A stretch of 60,250 nt of DNA, taken from NCBI GenBank assembly GCA_905215065.1, contig CAJMOF010000013.1, positions 1-60,250 of the forward strand, read 5' to 3'. The translations under genes and the position numbers were made by a program. Shown here in pieces: positions 8,397-17,073 of the stretch; positions within the stretch are counted from its first letter, which is position 1, and every line of letters starts with the position of its first letter. Source of the stretch: an uncultured bacterium (GTDB lineage: Bacteria; Actinomycetota; Coriobacteriia; Coriobacteriales; Coriobacteriaceae). The notes beneath the pieces were generated by a model that saw only the letters and a program-made list of their open reading frames with translations, searched no databases and was not told where the DNA came from.

Positions 8397-10208
8397 TTAG
8401 CACGTCCCTTCGTTAGGCATCGTCCATGCGTGATGGTCGGTATGCAGCAGCTCCTCGGCCAGCGGCGAGAGCGGCTCGCCCAAAAACTCGCGGTAGCATG
8501 CCTGGACATCGGGGTTCTCGTGCGAGAAGCGAATGTCCGCCTTCGCATCCAGGCCCCACAGCACCTGGCCGCGCTCAGCTGCCAGCTCGCAGCCGTCGTG
8601 GATGGGCTGACCGCCGCCACCGACGCAGCCGCCCGGGCACGCCATAACCTCAACGAAGTCATAGCTCACACGGCCATCGCGAATCGCGTCGAGCAGGCGG
8701 GCGGCGTTGCCCAGCCCGTGCGCCACGGCGACGCGCACCTTGGTGCCATCGATATCGGCGACGGCTTCTTTCCAGCCGTCCAGGCCGCGCACATCGGTAA
8801 AGAAGTCGGCGTCGGGGTTCTTGCCCGTCACCAGGTAATATGCCGAGCGCACGGCGGCCTCCATCACGCCGCCCGTGGCGCCAAAGATCACGCCCGCGCC
8901 CGTGCCGAAGCCCAGTGGCGTATCGAGCGGCTCCTCGGTAAGCGTGTCGACGCTCACGTGGCTCGCGCGAATCATGCGTACCATCTCGCGCACCGTCAGC
9001 GCAACGTCCACATCGGGCACGCCGCCCTCGCCCACCATGCTCGGCAGCGCACACTCGGCCTTCTTGGCCGTGCACGGCATCACGGACACCACGAACAGGC
9101 GCTCGGGCTCCACGCCCAACACCTTGGCGTAGTACGTCTTGGCAATGGCGCCGAACATCTGCTGCGGCGACTTGGACGTGGACAGGCTGTCGACAAACTC
9201 CGGATAGCGCGCCTTCACAAAGCGCACCCAGCCCGGGCAGCAGCTCGTGAACATGGGCCAGCCGCGGCTGTCGCCCTCGCCCTTGGCGGCCTTACCCAGG
9301 CGCTCGAGCAACTCGGAGCCCTCCTCCATAATGGTGAGGTCGGCCGAGAAATCGGTATCGAACACGTACTCAAAGCCCACGCGGCGCAGCGCGCACGCCA
9401 GGCGCTCGACGGTGGCCTCCTCGCGCGGGATGCCGAGCTCCTCGCCCCAAGCGCTACGCACAGCCGGCGCGATCTGCACCAGCACGATCTTGTCGGGATC
9501 GGCGAGAGCGTCGAACACGGTCTCGGTGTCGTCACGCTCGCGCAGCGCGCCCGTCGGGCAATGCGTGATGCACTGGCCGCATGCGACGCAATCGGTCTTG
9601 CCAATCGGCGCGCGCCCGCGGGTACCCACGGCGGTGTGCGTGGCGCGATTGGTCAGGTCCCAAATCCCCAGCCCCTGCACGTTTTCGCACACCTTGATGC
9701 AACGCATGCACTTGATGCACTTGTCGTTGTCGCGAATGATGGGAAAATCGAAGTCCCAGCCCTCGCGCGCCAAGTGCTTTTGATACGGCAGGTAGAAAAT
9801 GCCCAGGTCGTTGGCGATGGTCTGCAGGTTGCAGTTACCGCTGCGCACGCAGCTCGCGCACTGCGCATCGTGCTGCGACAGCAGCAGCTGCACGTTGGTG
9901 CGACGAGCCTCGCGAGCCTTGGGGCTGTTGGTGTGGACCACCATGCCGTCGAGCACGTAGTTGTTGCAGGCGGCAACCAGCTGGTCGCAGCCCTCGACCT
10001 CGACCACGCACACGCGGCAGCCGCCGATCTCGTTTAGATCGCGCAGATAGCACAGGGTGGGAATCTGGATGCCGACGGACTTGGCTGCATCCAGGATCGT
10101 GGTGTGCTCGGACACCACGACCTCGCAATTATCGATCGTGAGCTTGACCATGTTATGCGCTCCGTTTTCGGTGTTGTCGCTGACGGTGGGGTTGTTGAGC
10201 TCTACCAT
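8397..10208 (-). CDS. [FeFe] hydrogenase, group A, catalytic subunit
   Basis: The product is a 603-residue multi-cluster [FeFe] hydrogenase that reduces protons or oxidises H2. In order it has an N-terminal [2Fe-2S] domain (CYLRDLNEIGGCRVC), a His-Cys [4Fe-4S] segment (HDAQCASCVRSGNC), two ferredoxin [4Fe-4S] motifs (CIKCMRCIKVC and CVACGQCITHC), and the H-cluster motifs TSCCPGW (about 319-326), MPCTAKK (about 376) and ACPGGCVGGGGQP (about 522-534). The chosen ATG overlaps the upstream flavoprotein stop by seven bases, with GGAGG upstream; MVKLTID, 19 codons later, is an alternative start with its own GGAG. Maturases HydEFG are not in this window. The flavoprotein partner suggests electron exchange with NAD(P)H. 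Confidence 0.93.
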   Translation of the reverse strand: MVELNNPTVSDNTENGAHNMVKLTIDNCEVVVSEHTTILDAAKSVGIQIPTLCYLRDLNEIGGCRVCVVEVEGCDQLVAACNNYVLDGMVVHTNSPKAREARRTNVQLLLSQHDAQCASCVRSGNCNLQTIANDLGIFYLPYQKHLAREGWDFDFPIIRDNDKCIKCMRCIKVCENVQGLGIWDLTNRATHTAVGTRGRAPIGKTDCVACGQCITHCPTGALRERDDTETVFDALADPDKIVLVQIAPAVRSAWGEELGIPREEATVERLACALRRVGFEYVFDTDFSADLTIMEEGSELLERLGKAAKGEGDSRGWPMFTSCCPGWVRFVKARYPEFVDSLSTSKSPQQMFGAIAKTYYAKVLGVEPERLFVVSVMPCTAKKAECALPSMVGEGGVPDVDVALTVREMVRMIRASHVSVDTLTEEPLDTPLGFGTGAGVIFGATGGVMEAAVRSAYYLVTGKNPDADFFTDVRGLDGWKEAVADIDGTKVRVAVAHGLGNAARLLDAIRDGRVSYDFVEVMACPGGCVGGGGQPIHDGCELAAERGQVLWGLDAKADIRFSHENPDVQACYREFLGEPLSPLAEELLHTDHHAWTMPNEGTC

Positions 10209-12034
10209 TCCAGGTTCCTCCCTCCGCGGAACGCACCAAAGCCAAAGTGGTCGCAGCGCAGGCAGCGGCTCGCCTCCTGGCGCGCCTCCTGCTCGGTAAG
10301 ACCTTGCTCGACCAGATTCCAATCGTGAATACGCTCGCCGGCCTCGCGCTCGCCCAGCTCGCAGCGACCGCACTCGTGCTTGCCCTTAAACTGGACGGTC
10401 GGCAGCTCGACCTCGAGTTTAATCTTGTGATCAAAGCCCAGGTAGCGGTCAATGTTTGCCGAGGCCACACGGCCGGCGTTGATGGCGCGGATGACGGTGG
10501 CGGGGCCGGTCTGGCAGTCGCCGCCGCTAAAGAGGCCGTCGAAGTTGGGCACGGCGCCGTCCGAGTCGGTGACGACGCAGCCCCACTTGCAGGCAATGCC
10601 CATCTCCTCAAACGGCTTGGAATCGATGTCCTGGCCAATGGCCACAAACACGCGCTCGCAGGGGATGACACGCTCGGGCGTAGCGGCGGCACGCGGGGCC
10701 GGGCGACCACGGCGGGGCTCGCCGATAATCTGCGGTTGCACGCGCAGGCCGCACACGCGACCGTCCTCGCCGGTCTCGATGGCGAGCGGGGCCGTCAGCT
10801 CCAGCACCTCGCAGCCCTCGGCCTGGGCGCCGGCGATCTCGGCGTCCTGGGCCGTCATGTCGCAGATGCGACGGCGGTAGACGATGCTTACCTTTTCGGC
10901 ACCGCAGCGCACGGCAGAGCGAGCCACGTCCATGGCAACGTTGCCGCCGCCGATGACGCACACACGCCGGCCGCCCAGGTTGGGCAGCTCGTCGTCGCCG
11001 ATGGCACGCAGCATCTTGACGGCCGACTCCACGCCGAGCGCCTCTTCGCCCGGAAGGCCGAGCTTTTTGTCGCTGTGGGCACCGATGGCCAGGTAGACGG
11101 CGTCGAACTCGTCGCGCAGACGGGCAAGCTCCTCGCCGTTGACGGAGTGGTCGAGCTCCACGTCGATGCCGGAGCTCAGGATCCAGTCGATCTCGGCCTG
11201 TAGGCGCTCGCGCGGCAGACGGTAGCTGGGAATGCCGTAGCGCAGCATGCCGCCCAGGTGGTGACGCTGCTCAAAAATCGTCACCTTGTGGCCCATCACG
11301 GCCAAATAATAGGCGCAGGAAAGGCCGGCCGGGCCGCCGCCGATCACGGCGACGCGCTTACCGGTGTTGTCCACCACATGCGGCTTGTGATCGTTGAGGT
11401 CACTGTGCTCGACGGCAAAACGCTTGAGGGCGAGGATGTTCATGGGGTCGTCGACCATACCACGGCGGCAGTGCATCTCGCAGGGATGCTCGCACACCAA
11501 GCCGCAGACGAGCGGCAGCGGATTGTTCTTGCGGATGACCTTGACGGCGTCGGCATAGCAGCCGGCCTCGACCAGCGAGATGTACCCGGGAATGTCGACG
11601 TGCGCCGGGCAGCCCGAGACGCACGGGACGCGGGCCTCGCGGTCAAAGCCGCAGGAGTGCTCGCGGATGTGATGATCAAAATCGTCACGGAAGCCGCGAA
11701 TGGCCGTGAGTGCCATGGCGCCGGCTTCGTAGCCGATGGCGCAGTCGCTCGAAAGGTAGATGGTGCGGGCCGTGCGCTCAATCAGGTTGAGCGTGGACTC
11801 ATCGGCGCGCCCTTCGAGCACATCGGCGAGCAGGTCGCTCAGCGCGCTCAGGCCCACACGGCAAGGTGTGCACTTGCCGCAGCTCTGGGTGGAGCACAGG
11901 TTGACGAGCGCTGCCGTAAACTCAACGGGACACGGGGCGAGCGAACTCACCGCCAGACGACGTCCGAGCGCATCGTGCAGATCGTCCATGACGGCCTGAG
12001 CGTGGCTGCGTTCCATTACGTGCAGTCGTGCCAT
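10202..12034 (-). CDS. NuoF-like iron-sulfur / GltD-like FAD-NAD(P) oxidoreductase partner of the hydrogenase
   Basis: The product has 610 residues. The first 120 resemble the C-terminal [4Fe-4S] domain of NuoF (STQSCGKCTPCRVG). A GltD-type module follows: an N-terminal Fe-S region (CVSGCPAHVDIPGYI, CEHPCEMHCRRG), FAD-binding GGGPAGLSCAYYLA, NAD(P)-binding GGGNVAMDVARSA, and the FAD-closing GLFSGGDCQTGPATVIRAI. Two more cysteine pairs occur at the end (CGRCELG, CLRCDHFG). It overlaps the hydrogenase start, so the two are coupled. It probably links NAD(P)H to the hydrogenase, like diaphorase subunits of glutamate-synthase-linked [FeFe] hydrogenases (inference). RBS GAGGGG precedes the ATG. Confidence 0.85.
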   Translation of the reverse strand: MARLHVMERSHAQAVMDDLHDALGRRLAVSSLAPCPVEFTAALVNLCSTQSCGKCTPCRVGLSALSDLLADVLEGRADESTLNLIERTARTIYLSSDCAIGYEAGAMALTAIRGFRDDFDHHIREHSCGFDREARVPCVSGCPAHVDIPGYISLVEAGCYADAVKVIRKNNPLPLVCGLVCEHPCEMHCRRGMVDDPMNILALKRFAVEHSDLNDHKPHVVDNTGKRVAVIGGGPAGLSCAYYLAVMGHKVTIFEQRHHLGGMLRYGIPSYRLPRERLQAEIDWILSSGIDVELDHSVNGEELARLRDEFDAVYLAIGAHSDKKLGLPGEEALGVESAVKMLRAIGDDELPNLGGRRVCVIGGGNVAMDVARSAVRCGAEKVSIVYRRRICDMTAQDAEIAGAQAEGCEVLELTAPLAIETGEDGRVCGLRVQPQIIGEPRRGRPAPRAAATPERVIPCERVFVAIGQDIDSKPFEEMGIACKWGCVVTDSDGAVPNFDGLFSGGDCQTGPATVIRAINAGRVASANIDRYLGFDHKIKLEVELPTVQFKGKHECGRCELGEREAGERIHDWNLVEQGLTEQEARQEASRCLRCDHFGFGAFRGGRNLEW

Positions 12035-12221
12035 AAAGATCCCCTCTCACATGGCAGCCCGGAGGCGAGGCCGGGCGAAATTGCTACACGCACAACACTG
12101 ACCTAAAAAGTTGTTAGGTCTCCACGCAGTTCGGCAGGCGGCATGAAATGTCACCCTCAGCGGTGAAATAGAACATTACCGCAGATAAATGCCATATTTG
12201 ATAAAACGCGTTACCAAATGA

Positions 12222-12259
12222 CAATGCCCCGTCCACGCAATCACGTGGACGGGGCATTG
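12222..12259 (-). terminator. Terminator hairpin of the PTS/GH4 operon
   Basis: A perfect 16-bp stem (12222-12237 with 12244-12259) with a six-base loop lies 33 bases after the GH4 stop. The U-tract on the minus strand is weak (TCATTTGG). The remaining 12035-12221 interval holds no convincing gene and should contain the promoter of the hydrogenase operon. Confidence 0.7.
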
Positions 12260-12291
12260 CTCTAGGTATGCGGCCAGCGACCCTGTTGCTT

Positions 12292-13674
12292 TTACTTAAG
12301 CTCGGGCCAGTAACCCTTGTTGGCCTCGATCATGTCGTCGAGAACTTCCTTGGCGACTTTCATCGACGGTACGGTCTTGTTGAGCGTGAAGGCCTTGAGC
12401 GCCTTCTCGTAAGAACCCTCGATCGTAGCCTCGACCACGAGCTTCTCGGAGTTCAGCTGCTGCATCATGAGGCCCTGTTGGAACAGAGGAATGTTGTCGC
12501 GGCTGATGACCTCGGGGCCATTCTTGCCAATGTAGGCAGGCAGCTCGACCATAGCGTCGTAGGGCATGTTGGGGATAGCGCCCTTGTTCTCGCAAATGAC
12601 CAGGAAGCGCTGCTTGGTGTCGTTCTTCAGAGCGATAGCCAGATCGGCAATCCAGTCGCCGTGGCTGCCCGCATAGAACGTGCTCTCGTCGATCTCGCCC
12701 GTCTTCTCGTAGTGGTCGATGCCGTCGAAGAGGTTCTTCTCACGCGTCTCCTCAACCTCGTTAGCACGGGTGCGCTCGGGGTTGGAATGCTCGACGAACT
12801 CCTTCTGCTGCAGGTAGTAGTTCAGATACGTGTTGGGCAGGTACTCCGGGAAGCACTCCATGATCTCGTACTCGCCCTTCCAGACGTAGTACCAGCTGCC
12901 CTTGGTGTGGCGGTTCTGCTCGGGGTGCTCGTCAGTGGCCTCCTCGGGCTTCTTTGCCATGAGCGAGCCCATGCCCTTGAGGTAGGAGTCGGGCAGCAGA
13001 ATCTCATGCTCCTTGATGTACTCGCGCAGCTGCGGGAGCACCTCCTCGCCCTTGTGGCGGATCGAGGTGAACCAACCAAAGTGGTTGAGACCAAAGTAAT
13101 CGTACTCGACATCCTTCTTGTCGATATCGAGTGCGGCGCAAACCACATCGATGATCGCGATCGGCATGTCGCAGATGTTGATGATGCGAGCATTAGGACG
13201 CAGCACGCGGCAGCCCTCGGACACGATGGCGGCAGGGTTGGAGTAGTTGAGAATCCAGTAGTCCTTCTTGGCGTACTTCTCAACGTCATCGATCAGCTCG
13301 ACCATGGGGAAGATGGTGCGCATGCCGTAGGCAAGGCCGCCGCAACCGCAGGTCTCCTGGCCCACGCAGCCATGGCGCAGCGGAATCTTCTCGTCCTGCT
13401 CGCGCATGGCGTAGCCGCCCACGCGCATCTGGGCAAACACGAAGCTCGCGTCGGCAAAAGCCGTCTCCTTGTCGGTGGTCACCGTGAGCTTGATGTCCAG
13501 GCCGAGGTCCTCGTGCAGAATCCAGTCCACGAGCACGCCGATCTTGCGCTGGCGCTCCTCGTTGATGTCGTACAGACGAATCTCGTCAACGTCGAGTTCG
13601 TCCTTGCGCAGAGCGATGGACTTGACGATGCCAGGGGTAAAGGTGGATCCGCCACCACACAGAGTAATGATCAT
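12292..13674 (-). CDS. 6-phospho-alpha-glucosidase, glycoside hydrolase family 4
   Basis: The product is a 460-residue GH4 enzyme, an NAD+ and Mn2+-dependent cytoplasmic hydrolase of phosphorylated disaccharides such as maltose-6-phosphate. The NAD-binding start is CGGGSTFTPGIV. CDMP near residue 170 carries the metal-binding Cys and is the variant seen in phospho-alpha-glucosidases (GlvA/MalH), whereas beta enzymes have CN(I/V)P. Other family blocks are GQETCGCGGLAYGMRTI and NHFGW. Length matches the family. RBS AAGGAG is formed by the last codons of the upstream PTS gene; the genes are three bases apart. It would hydrolyse the sugar phosphate imported by that PTS. Confidence 0.9.
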   Translation of the reverse strand: MIITLCGGGSTFTPGIVKSIALRKDELDVDEIRLYDINEERQRKIGVLVDWILHEDLGLDIKLTVTTDKETAFADASFVFAQMRVGGYAMREQDEKIPLRHGCVGQETCGCGGLAYGMRTIFPMVELIDDVEKYAKKDYWILNYSNPAAIVSEGCRVLRPNARIINICDMPIAIIDVVCAALDIDKKDVEYDYFGLNHFGWFTSIRHKGEEVLPQLREYIKEHEILLPDSYLKGMGSLMAKKPEEATDEHPEQNRHTKGSWYYVWKGEYEIMECFPEYLPNTYLNYYLQQKEFVEHSNPERTRANEVEETREKNLFDGIDHYEKTGEIDESTFYAGSHGDWIADLAIALKNDTKQRFLVICENKGAIPNMPYDAMVELPAYIGKNGPEVISRDNIPLFQQGLMMQQLNSEKLVVEATIEGSYEKALKAFTLNKTVPSMKVAKEVLDDMIEANKGYWPELK

Positions 13675-13677
13675 TGT

Positions 13678-15294
13678 TTACTGCTCCTTCTCAATTGCGT
13701 TTTCGACCTTGTCGCGCATCTCGGCGACCTTCATGCCAAAGATGATCTGGATATTGTTGCCGTTGCGGTTGATGCCGCTGTTGGGCACGTGGTTGATGAG
13801 GTTCTCATCGATGAGGTCCGGGTTCTTAACGTTCACGCGAAGACGTGTAAAGCAGTTCTCGAGCTCCTCGATGTTGTCCTTGCCGCCAAGACCTGCGACC
13901 AGGTCGGCAATACCTGCATCGACGCCCTCTGCGGGAGCTGCGGCAACAGCGCCCTGCTTCACCGCGACAGACGCGGCGGCCTCGCCCTCGGCAACGGACT
14001 CGGCGAGCTCGGACTCCTCCTCGCGGCCAGGCGTGTGGAGGTTGAGCTTCTTAATAAGGAAGGTGAAGAGGAAGAAGTACAGAGCGGCGTTGACGACTCC
14101 GAGCACGAGCATCATCGGCCAGTTGGTCTTATCGACACCAAGGACCAGGTTGGAAACCACGATGTTGATGATGCCGCCTGCAGTCGAAGCGGGCACGGAG
14201 AGGACCTTGAGCAGGACCAGGAAGATACCGGAAAGAACCGAGTGAACAACAAAGAGCACGGGAGCGGCAAAGACAAAGAGGAAGTCCATGGGCTCGGTGA
14301 CACAGGAGAGCACGGCGGTGATGATCAGCGGGATGATAACGGCCTTGGTCTTATCCTTGTTCCCCTTGTAAGCGGTGAAGATAAAGGCGAGACCGATACC
14401 GATGTAGGGCCACAGGTTGTTGAAGGTGTAGCTGTTGAAATAGGTGCTATCGGAGAAGGGCTGGCCCGTCATTGCCATCTCGGCAACACGGATGGGATAG
14501 GCGCCGGCGATAACCTGATCGCCCAGCGTCAGGGTGCCGCCCACATCGGAGAACTGGAACGGGGTGTAGATGAGGTGATGCAGACCGGTAGGAACGAGCA
14601 GCTTGTTGAGCATGCCGTAGATAAACAGACCGATGTTGCCCGACTCCTTAATGATGCCGGCAACGGAGGAGATGGCACCCTGAACCGGAGGCCAAACGAT
14701 GCAGAAGCCAGCACCCATGATCCAGGAAATGATGATCATGATCAGGAACGGAAAACGAACGCCCGAGAACATCGAAAGGGCAATGGGGAACTGCTTGTTC
14801 GAGTACTTGTTGAACACGGCACCGGTGATGCAACCAAGAATGATGCCGCCAAACACGCCGGTATCGAGCACCTGAATGCCCATAACGGTGCTCTGGCCGG
14901 TTCCGGTAAGACCGAGCATGCCGCTCGCTTCGGCAAGAGAGCCGGTGGCGTTGAGCACGATGTTGTTAGCCTGCAGGAACAGGAAGAACGACATCAGGGC
15001 AATCAGCGAAGCATGGCCCTTGTTCTTCTTTGCCATGGCGCCGGCGATGCCCACGCAGAACAGAATCGAGAGGTTGTTGATGATAAACATCAGCGACTGA
15101 TAGACAACGGTGCCCACAAGCTGGAACGGACCGGAGCCCAGTACGGGGATCAAGGCGCAAATGGTCTTGTTGGTCAGAATAATGCCCACGATGAGCAGAA
15201 TGCCGGCAACCGAGAGATACATCATCGGCTGGACGATTGACTTCGCGAACACCTCCAACGGCGCTTTGAAATTGAACTTCTTTTTTGCGGTCAT
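13678..15294 (-). CDS. PTS alpha-glucoside (maltose type) transporter subunit IICB
   Basis: The product has 538 residues. An N-terminal IIC membrane domain of the glucose/glucoside superfamily covers about 1-420; its substrate-site block LLVPTGLHHLIYTPF is visible, as is TEPMDFLFVF. A charged Ala/Glu linker joins it to a C-terminal IIB domain with the phosphocysteine motif NCFTRLRVNV. It imports and phosphorylates a disaccharide, taking phosphate from the IIA encoded by the same operon. The MTAKKK start has GGGGAG upstream. The GH4 partner with CDMP suggests maltose or another alpha-glucoside. Confidence 0.9.
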   Translation of the reverse strand: MTAKKKFNFKAPLEVFAKSIVQPMMYLSVAGILLIVGIILTNKTICALIPVLGSGPFQLVGTVVYQSLMFIINNLSILFCVGIAGAMAKKNKGHASLIALMSFFLFLQANNIVLNATGSLAEASGMLGLTGTGQSTVMGIQVLDTGVFGGIILGCITGAVFNKYSNKQFPIALSMFSGVRFPFLIMIIISWIMGAGFCIVWPPVQGAISSVAGIIKESGNIGLFIYGMLNKLLVPTGLHHLIYTPFQFSDVGGTLTLGDQVIAGAYPIRVAEMAMTGQPFSDSTYFNSYTFNNLWPYIGIGLAFIFTAYKGNKDKTKAVIIPLIITAVLSCVTEPMDFLFVFAAPVLFVVHSVLSGIFLVLLKVLSVPASTAGGIINIVVSNLVLGVDKTNWPMMLVLGVVNAALYFFLFTFLIKKLNLHTPGREEESELAESVAEGEAAASVAVKQGAVAAAPAEGVDAGIADLVAGLGGKDNIEELENCFTRLRVNVKNPDLIDENLINHVPNSGINRNGNNIQIIFGMKVAEMRDKVENAIEKEQ

Positions 15295-15393
15295 AGCGGT
15301 ACTCCCCTTCCTTTTCCGCAAATTAAGACAGATGTGCCCTAGACAAGACCGTGAGCCCTGCCTTATATCAATCGATGTGTGGGCACGTTATGC

Positions 15394-16260
15394 CTAGAGA
15401 CCAGGTTCTCCAAGCAGGTTAACAATGTGATATGCGAGATAACTCTTCTCGGCATCGGTAACGACAACGTTATAGGTAGACGACAAGTGGGCAGCTATGG
15501 CGTCCGCGCACGAGAATGCGCACGGATACGCCGTTTCATCGATTCGGAACAGCGCGTCGCCATTGATTTGCCCGGCCGCAGGATCGAGCGCTCGCTGTGC
15601 GAAAAACTGCAGGTGACGAACGAAACGCTCATAGGGCAGCGAGGTGTCATCGAGGGTCGTAGCATAGCGCTCGGAAACAATCGTGAGCACGTCGCGAACA
15701 AGCTGGACCGAGAGGATGAGACGGTCGGAGCGTTGCGGCATGGTGGCGTTGACGATATGCAGCGTAATAAAACCCTGCTCTTCTTCGCTCATCTGGATGC
15801 CCATATACTCCTTGACAATCTGCAGCGCACGGCCCGCAAGCGCATACTCCTTGCGATAGAACTGTTGGATCTCGAGCAGCAACGGATTCTCACAGGAGAC
15901 GCCCTTGCGCTCGCGCTCCAAAGCAAGGCCGATATGGTCTGCGAGAGCAATGAGGATCTTGTCGTTGATATCAACATTGAGCTCTCGACGGAGCATCTGA
16001 ACAATGTCCTCGGCAATCACGAGGTTGACGGTGGGGATGGACTCCAAAAGATGTGCCAAGCGGTCAATCGTACGCGAATCCTGAGAAGTGCCCTCCTGCA
16101 GCGCATAGGTCTTTTCGACCGATGCTTCATCGATAGCGTCGCCGGCATGACGGCCAAAGCAGAGACCTCGACCGATGACAATGAGCTCGGCGCCATCGTC
16201 CGAAGTGACCATTGCGACGTTATTGTTGAAAACTCGCTTGATAACCACGGTACCCACCAC
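15394..16260 (-). CDS. BglG/LicT family transcriptional antiterminator
   Basis: The product is an RNA-binding antiterminator of 288 residues. The N-terminal CAT domain (VIKRVFNNNVAMV, then GRGLCFGRHAGD) is followed by two PRD domains with conserved histidine sites (RLAHLLES, ALADHIGLALER, FITLHIVNA, YLAYHIVNLLGE). Alignment to LicT places the natural first residue at a GTG four codons further in (16248); both starts have weak ribosome sites. It lies between IIA and IICB, six bases after the IIA stop. It should be inactivated by phosphorylation when substrate is absent and should bind the leader RNA upstream of the operon (family knowledge). Confidence 0.88.
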   Translation of the reverse strand: MVGTVVIKRVFNNNVAMVTSDDGAELIVIGRGLCFGRHAGDAIDEASVEKTYALQEGTSQDSRTIDRLAHLLESIPTVNLVIAEDIVQMLRRELNVDINDKILIALADHIGLALERERKGVSCENPLLLEIQQFYRKEYALAGRALQIVKEYMGIQMSEEEQGFITLHIVNATMPQRSDRLILSVQLVRDVLTIVSERYATTLDDTSLPYERFVRHLQFFAQRALDPAAGQINGDALFRIDETAYPCAFSCADAIAAHLSSTYNVVVTDAEKSYLAYHIVNLLGEPGL

Positions 16261-16266
16261 AAGAAT

Positions 16267-16779
16267 TTACTCGGAAAGCCAGACGACAGGCTCTTTAACA
16301 GCAACAGGGCCGGAAGCATGCTCACGAAGAGTCGAATTCTCCGCGCGCTCACACACGATAACGAAGACCGTGGGATCGAAGCCGGCGGCGCGGACCGCGT
16401 CGAAATCGACCTCGACGAGGGGCTGGCCCGCGTCGACATGGTCACCCTGGGCAACAAGCGCATGGAAGCCCTTGCCCTCAAGTTTAACAGTGTCGATTCC
16501 GATATGCAGCATCACCTGAGCAGAGCTGTCGTCAGACATGATGCCCAGCGCGTGCTCAGTCGGAAACAGCGCCGCGACGGTGCCGGAGACGGGAGCGCAC
16601 ACCGTTCCCTCTTGGGGAACCACGGCAACGCCATCGCCCACGGCACGGCTGCTAAAAGCGGGGTCATTGGTATTTTCTAGATGAACAAGCTCGCCGGAAA
16701 CAGGGGCGAGGATCTCGAACTCGGAAGTTGCAGTCGCCTGCTCATCCGAACCGCCCATCAGGCGAGAAAAGAAACCCAT
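16267..16779 (-). CDS. PTS glucose-type IIA component
   Basis: The product is a 170-residue cytoplasmic IIA(Glc)-type phosphocarrier. The lipoyl-like fold is marked by APVSGELVHLENTNDPAFSS and AVGDGVAVVP; the phosphorylated histidine is in VMLHIGIDTVKLEG. It would receive phosphate from HPr and donate it to the IICB encoded downstream. The chosen start MGFFSRL has AAGGGA ten bases upstream; an in-frame ATG six codons earlier lacks a site. It is the first gene after the candidate antiterminator leader. Confidence 0.9.
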   Translation of the reverse strand: MGFFSRLMGGSDEQATATSEFEILAPVSGELVHLENTNDPAFSSRAVGDGVAVVPQEGTVCAPVSGTVAALFPTEHALGIMSDDSSAQVMLHIGIDTVKLEGKGFHALVAQGDHVDAGQPLVEVDFDAVRAAGFDPTVFVIVCERAENSTLREHASGPVAVKEPVVWLSE

Positions 16780-16821
16780 GGTGGCATGTCCCTTCATAAA
16801 TATAGCCCAACCAAAATCAAG

Positions 16822-16891
16822 CGAATGCGTCCATAGAGACACATCCGTTCAAAGACTTTGGTTAGGCCCACGTCCGAGGGACTCGGTAACC
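16822..16891 (-). promoter_or_regulatory. Candidate antiterminator (RAT-like) and terminator leader of the PTS operon
   Basis: Read on the minus strand, 16891-16860 can fold as GGTTA/TAACC plus CCGAG/CTCGG separated by an asymmetric internal bulge, the general plan of BglG/LicT target RNAs. It is followed by a 10-bp hairpin (16847-16838 with 16831-16822) and GATTTTGG. Bases AACCAAA at the 3' side of the first element can also pair with TTTGGTT after the hairpin, so the two folds could compete. Confidence 0.5.
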
Positions 16892-16916
16892 TTCCGCATT
16901 TCTTTTTACGGGAGCT

Positions 16917-16944
16917 ATTGTAGACAAGCCCAAAGCCAGAACAA
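16917..16944 (-). promoter_or_regulatory. Candidate promoter of the PTS operon
   Basis: On the minus strand TTGTTC (16944-16939) and TACAAT (16922-16917) are separated by 16 bases. A transcript from here would have a leader of about 130 bases containing the antiterminator candidate. Confidence 0.5.
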
Positions 16945-16995
16945 TCATTATGACCGGTGAGCGGTATTTTTTCTTCGATAAACGGTATTTAAGCG

Positions 16996-17041
16996 GCACT
17001 TGGGGACGTTCCTTTTCTGCCGGCACCCAGGGACACTCCTT
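16996..17041. repeat. Repeat unit of the GGGGACGTTCC family (intact copy)
   Basis: The unit reads GCGGCACTTGGGGACGTTCC, then TTTTCTGCCGGCAC, then CCAGGGACACTCCTTG. The same unit occurs twice around 31314-31398, once inverted and once interrupted by the insertion sequence. Confidence 0.7.
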
Positions 17042-17073
17042 GCTCTGGCCCCATTGCACCAATTTCGTATGCG

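Noticed and set aside
10202..12034. A second glutamate synthase small subunit
   Set aside because: It has a NuoF-type iron-sulfur domain in front and overlaps the hydrogenase gene, whereas the real gltD is beside gltB at 33006-34487.
12268..15240. A 990-codon open frame on the plus strand opposite the PTS and GH4 genes
   Set aside because: It is antisense to two clearly identified genes, has no family match and reflects the GC-rich codon pattern of the real strand.
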